From JAQUCI01 sp034932685 (lineage in GTDB: Bacteria > Bacillota_I > Bacilli_A > Erysipelotrichales > Erysipelotrichaceae), in NCBI GenBank assembly GCA_034932685.1, contig JAYFOM010000001.1:1-15930 (forward strand): DNA of 15,930 nucleotides. Reading direction: 5' to 3'. Positions 13,821-15,930 of the stretch are shown here, piece after piece (position 1 is the first letter of the stretch; every line of letters begins with the position of its first letter). Both the position numbers and the translations under genes were made by a program. The notes beneath the pieces were generated by a model. It did not search any database, was not told where the DNA came from, and was given only the letters and a program-made list of their open reading frames with translations.

Positions 13821-15251
13821 ATGCAATATATACTACTAGCATTATTATTCTTTATCTGTTTTTTAATCTATCGAGCCCTTAAGTTTAAGCCTTTACCTTC
13901 TAGATTTGAAGCGCTAGACAAAGTAGCGTTTGATCAAGATGAAGCTATCAATAACTTAAGAAAAATGATTCAAATACCAACGATCAGCAACAGCGATTAT
14001 ACAAAGTGCGATCAAAAACAATTCAAACATTTCGCAGAACTACTTGTTGAATTATATCCCAATGTCAATAAACATTGTGAAAGAAAGCTACTTGGTAACA
14101 CTGGTATTCTTTATCACTTCAAAGGCAAGAGTGCCGCTAATCCAACTGTTTTAATGTCCCATTATGACGTTGTGCCAATTGGTGATATTGATAAATGGGA
14201 ACATCCCCCTTTCAGTGGAGAGATTGTTGATAATTGCTTATGGGGACGTGGTACACTTGATACTAAAATTACTTTGATGGCGACACTACAAGCTACAGAG
14301 GCTCTTTTAAAGAAAGGGTTTGTACCTGAAAACGATATCTATCTTTCTTTTTCTGGTGATGAAGAGGTAGCTGGTAAAAGTGCTGAAACAATTGTTGATC
14401 ATTTAGCCAAACAAGGCATAAAGCCTGGTTTGGTAGTTGATGAGGGCGGAGCAATCGTTAAAGATATTTTCCCAACCGTAACTAAGGATATCGCCGTTAT
14501 TGGAATAGGGGAAAAAGGAATCATGGATGTTAAATTTACTGTAAAAGGCAAAGGCGGACACGCCTCAACTCCACCTATTCATACAGCACTTGGCGAGCTA
14601 GCAATGGTAATAAACCAATGTGAGAAAAAGCCGTTTAAATCGCACTTAAGCCCTCCAATAATAGGTCTATTAGATCGCGTTGGTCGTCACGCAAGTTTCC
14701 CATTTCGATTATTATTAGCCAATATGTGGTTGTTTAAAGGATTATTATTATTTGCATTTAGTAAAATGGGTGGCGAACTTAAAGCAATGATTCAAACAAC
14801 ACAAGCATTTACAATGGCAAATGCCAGCCAACAAGCAAATGTATTACCTAATCAAGCTCAAGCTGTTGCTAATTATCGTTTGATCAACAACGACTCTCCA
14901 GAAGCAGTAGTTCAACATCTAAAAGCAGCTACTAAAAATATCAATGTTGATATTGAAGTAATTCACTCATCAGTTGCATCACCTTATACCGATATCAATA
15001 ACGACTCTTATAAACGCGTTGAAAAAGCAATCAATCAAGCATGGTCAAACGTTATCGTTAGTCCTTATTTAATGATTGCAGCAAGTGATTCACGTCATTT
15101 TTGTAAAATATCAGATAATGTCTGTCGCTTCTCTGCCATGCGTCTAAACAAAGAACAACGTGGTTTGATCCATAATTACAACGAACGTATTGAACTATCA
15201 ATGATAAGTGAGTGTGTTACGTTTTACTTAAACTTGATTCAACTTTCATAA
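13821..15251 (+). CDS. Membrane-anchored M20 family metallopeptidase, carboxypeptidase S/PM20D1-like
   Basis: A 476-residue zinc amidohydrolase/peptidase with one N-terminal membrane span (2-18). Active-site residues are all present: His114 and Asp116 (MSHYDVVP), bridging Asp147 (GRGTLDTK), Glu181 and Glu182 (SGDEEVAG), Asp207 (LVVDEGG) and C-terminal His451. His247 in GKGGHAST marks the dimerisation/lid domain (about 225-385). The KWEHPPFSG stretch and overall length resemble the yeast CPS1/PM20D1 branch, which cleaves dipeptides or N-acyl amino acids. No positive charge precedes the span, but Arg18, Lys21 and Lys23 follow it. By the positive-inside rule this would put the catalytic domain in the cytoplasm, consistent with acting on something carried in by the two preceding membrane proteins. 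GGTGA lies about 4 bases before the ATG. A perfect terminator follows. Confidence 0.9.
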   Translation: MQYILLALLFFICFLIYRALKFKPLPSRFEALDKVAFDQDEAINNLRKMIQIPTISNSDYTKCDQKQFKHFAELLVELYPNVNKHCERKLLGNTGILYHFKGKSAANPTVLMSHYDVVPIGDIDKWEHPPFSGEIVDNCLWGRGTLDTKITLMATLQATEALLKKGFVPENDIYLSFSGDEEVAGKSAETIVDHLAKQGIKPGLVVDEGGAIVKDIFPTVTKDIAVIGIGEKGIMDVKFTVKGKGGHASTPPIHTALGELAMVINQCEKKPFKSHLSPPIIGLLDRVGRHASFPFRLLLANMWLFKGLLLFAFSKMGGELKAMIQTTQAFTMANASQQANVLPNQAQAVANYRLINNDSPEAVVQHLKAATKNINVDIEVIHSSVASPYTDINNDSYKRVEKAINQAWSNVIVSPYLMIAASDSRHFCKISDNVCRFSAMRLNKEQRGLIHNYNERIELSMISECVTFYLNLIQLS

Positions 15252-15252
15252 C

Positions 15253-15285
15253 AAAAGGATATCCACTCGGATATCCTTTTTTATT
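15253..15285. terminator. Bidirectional terminator between the M20 operon and desulfoferrodoxin
   Basis: A perfect 12-bp stem, AAAAGGATATCC (15253-15264) with GGATATCCTTTT (15269-15280), has loop ACTC and T-rich sequence beyond. It starts one base after the M20 stop. The minus-strand copy ends in TTTTGTT, so it also serves the leftward gene ending at 15291. Confidence 0.9.
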
Positions 15286-15290
15286 AATCT

Positions 15291-15665
15291 TTACACTTCA
15301 CTCTTCCATAATCCATGTAGATTACAATATTCAAATGCCGCTACTACTTCATCATTTTCAATACAGAAATAAGCAATTGGTTCTTGTTCAACATGCAAAT
15401 ATTTCAAATATCCACCTTGTTTAGTCAAAAGATAAATCCATGCAATATGATGAGCTTCAATCATTGGATGTAATACACTACCAACTGTAACCTTAACTCT
15501 TGAACCATCTACTTCAATAACAGGAACATGTTTTTCATTTGCAGCATCGGTTGTATTAGCAATTAGTTCTTGCATTGGTTCTCCACAACAAACCGGCACC
15601 ACTTCTGAATCATGAACCATCCCTATTAAATTACCACAAAGATTACAACGATAAAACTTTTGCAT
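15291..15665 (-). CDS. dfx: Desulfoferrodoxin (superoxide reductase with rubredoxin-like N-terminal domain)
   Basis: This cytoplasmic enzyme reduces superoxide to hydrogen peroxide without making oxygen, a typical defence of anaerobes. Numbering is from an ATG at 15668. The N-terminal desulforedoxin-type iron site is Cys8, Cys11, Cys27 and Cys28 (RCNLCGN, VCCGEPM). The superoxide reductase domain has EKHVPVIE with Glu45, Lys46 and His47, then His67 (LHPM), His73 or His74 (EAHHIAWIYL), Cys115 and His118 (EYCNLHGLWK), giving the four-His one-Cys iron centre. So it is the two-iron form. Two ATGs are adjacent; AGGAGG (15672-15677) is 6 bases from the ATG at 15665 and 3 from the one at 15668, so I prefer 15665 (124 residues). 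It stands alone; its electron donor (rubredoxin or similar) is not nearby. Confidence 0.95.
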   Translation of the reverse strand: MQKFYRCNLCGNLIGMVHDSEVVPVCCGEPMQELIANTTDAANEKHVPVIEVDGSRVKVTVGSVLHPMIEAHHIAWIYLLTKQGGYLKYLHVEQEPIAYFCIENDEVVAAFEYCNLHGLWKSEV

Positions 15666-15701
15666 CATTATCCTCCTTTTTCTGTCACTACTTATACTTT
15701 A

Positions 15702-15730
15702 TATATAAAACATCTAGCGTGAAATAGCAA
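15702..15730 (-). promoter_or_regulatory. Probable sigma-A promoter of the desulfoferrodoxin gene
   Basis: On the minus strand TTGCTA (15730-15725) and TATATA (15707-15702) are separated by 17 bases, each four of six matches to consensus. The predicted leader is about 30 bases and includes AAAAGGAGG. Confidence 0.5.
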
Positions 15731-15769
15731 GCAGCATCAAATATAATCGACCTATTTCAATGCTTTCTA

Positions 15770-15798
15770 TTTACAAATTCACTTAAATAAGATAGAAT
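15770..15798 (+). promoter_or_regulatory. Sigma-A promoter of tRNA-His
   Basis: TTTACA (15770-15775), 17 bases, TAGAAT (15793-15798): each hexamer is five of six to consensus, and the predicted start (about 15805) is a few bases before the mature tRNA. Confidence 0.75.
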
Positions 15799-15811
15799 TG
15801 TCAATGCATGT

Positions 15812-15889
15812 GGTGGCTGTGGCGAAGTTGGTTAACGCACCGGATTGTGGCTCCGGCACTCGTGGGTTCAAGTCCCATCAGTCACCCCA
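15812..15889 (+). tRNA. tRNA-His, anticodon GTG
   Basis: The acceptor stem GTGGCTG (15813-15819) pairs with CAGTCAC (15879-15885) with one G-T pair. The extra 5' G (15812) opposite C (15886) is the G-1:C73 identity pair of histidine tRNAs. The anticodon stem CCGGA/TCCGG encloses TTGTGGC, giving GTG. The T arm has the GTTCAAG loop and CCA is encoded (15887-15889). Confidence 0.97.
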
Positions 15890-15900
15890 TTATGTTAATT

Positions 15901-15920
15901 GTTCCATTAGGAACTTTTTT
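15901..15920 (+). terminator. Terminator of tRNA-His
   Basis: GTTCC (15901-15905), loop ATTA, GGAAC (15910-15914), then an unbroken T-run to 15921, 11 bases after the tRNA CCA. The stem is short but the T-run is strong. Confidence 0.75.
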
Positions 15921-15930
15921 TATGCTCTAA

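Overview
The window is AT-rich DNA from what looks like a low-GC Bacillota-type bacterium, probably an anaerobe. Evidence for this is strong AAGGAGG-type ribosome binding sites, sigma-A style promoters (several with an extended TGn -10), simple hairpin/T-run terminators, an encoded CCA on both tRNAs, and a desulfoferrodoxin. TGA is used as a stop (5279-5281), so the code is standard rather than Mycoplasma-like. I cannot name the genus; an Erysipelotrichia- or Acholeplasma-like lineage would fit.

Left part (1-6546): a peptide-use locus built around a divergent promoter region at 2783-2936. Leftward runs an M24 Xaa-Pro-type peptidase, then two inner-membrane subunits of an oligo/dipeptide ABC importer; the second is cut by the window edge, so the operon continues outside. 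Rightward runs a tight three-gene operon of two more M24 peptidases and an M29 aminopeptidase, closed by a terminator at 6509-6546. Together they would import peptides and degrade them, including proline-containing ones, in the cytoplasm.

Middle part (6545-9059): a leftward pair of unrecognised genes encodes a small exported protein and a two-span membrane protein. The exported protein has a complete signal peptide that begins with ACG rather than ATG. Then come an AT-rich non-coding stretch, yajC (Sec accessory subunit) with its terminator, a tRNA-Leu(GAG) on the minus strand, and a membrane-anchored CHAP-type cysteine hydrolase.

Right part (9056-15930): a leftward Na+/phosphate cotransporter with a PhoU-like tail, whose stop codon overlaps that of the CHAP gene. 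Next is a rightward pair, a D-2-hydroxyacid dehydrogenase and a Nudix hydrolase, ending at a terminator. A rightward three-gene operon follows: a DUF5058-like membrane protein, a second polytopic membrane protein and a membrane-anchored M20 peptidase. This is the best candidate here for a poorly described system, a two-subunit transporter or channel coupled to an amide hydrolase. The window closes with a leftward desulfoferrodoxin (superoxide reductase) and a rightward tRNA-His(GUG) with its own promoter and terminator.

No CRISPR array, insertion sequence, phage gene or rRNA was seen.
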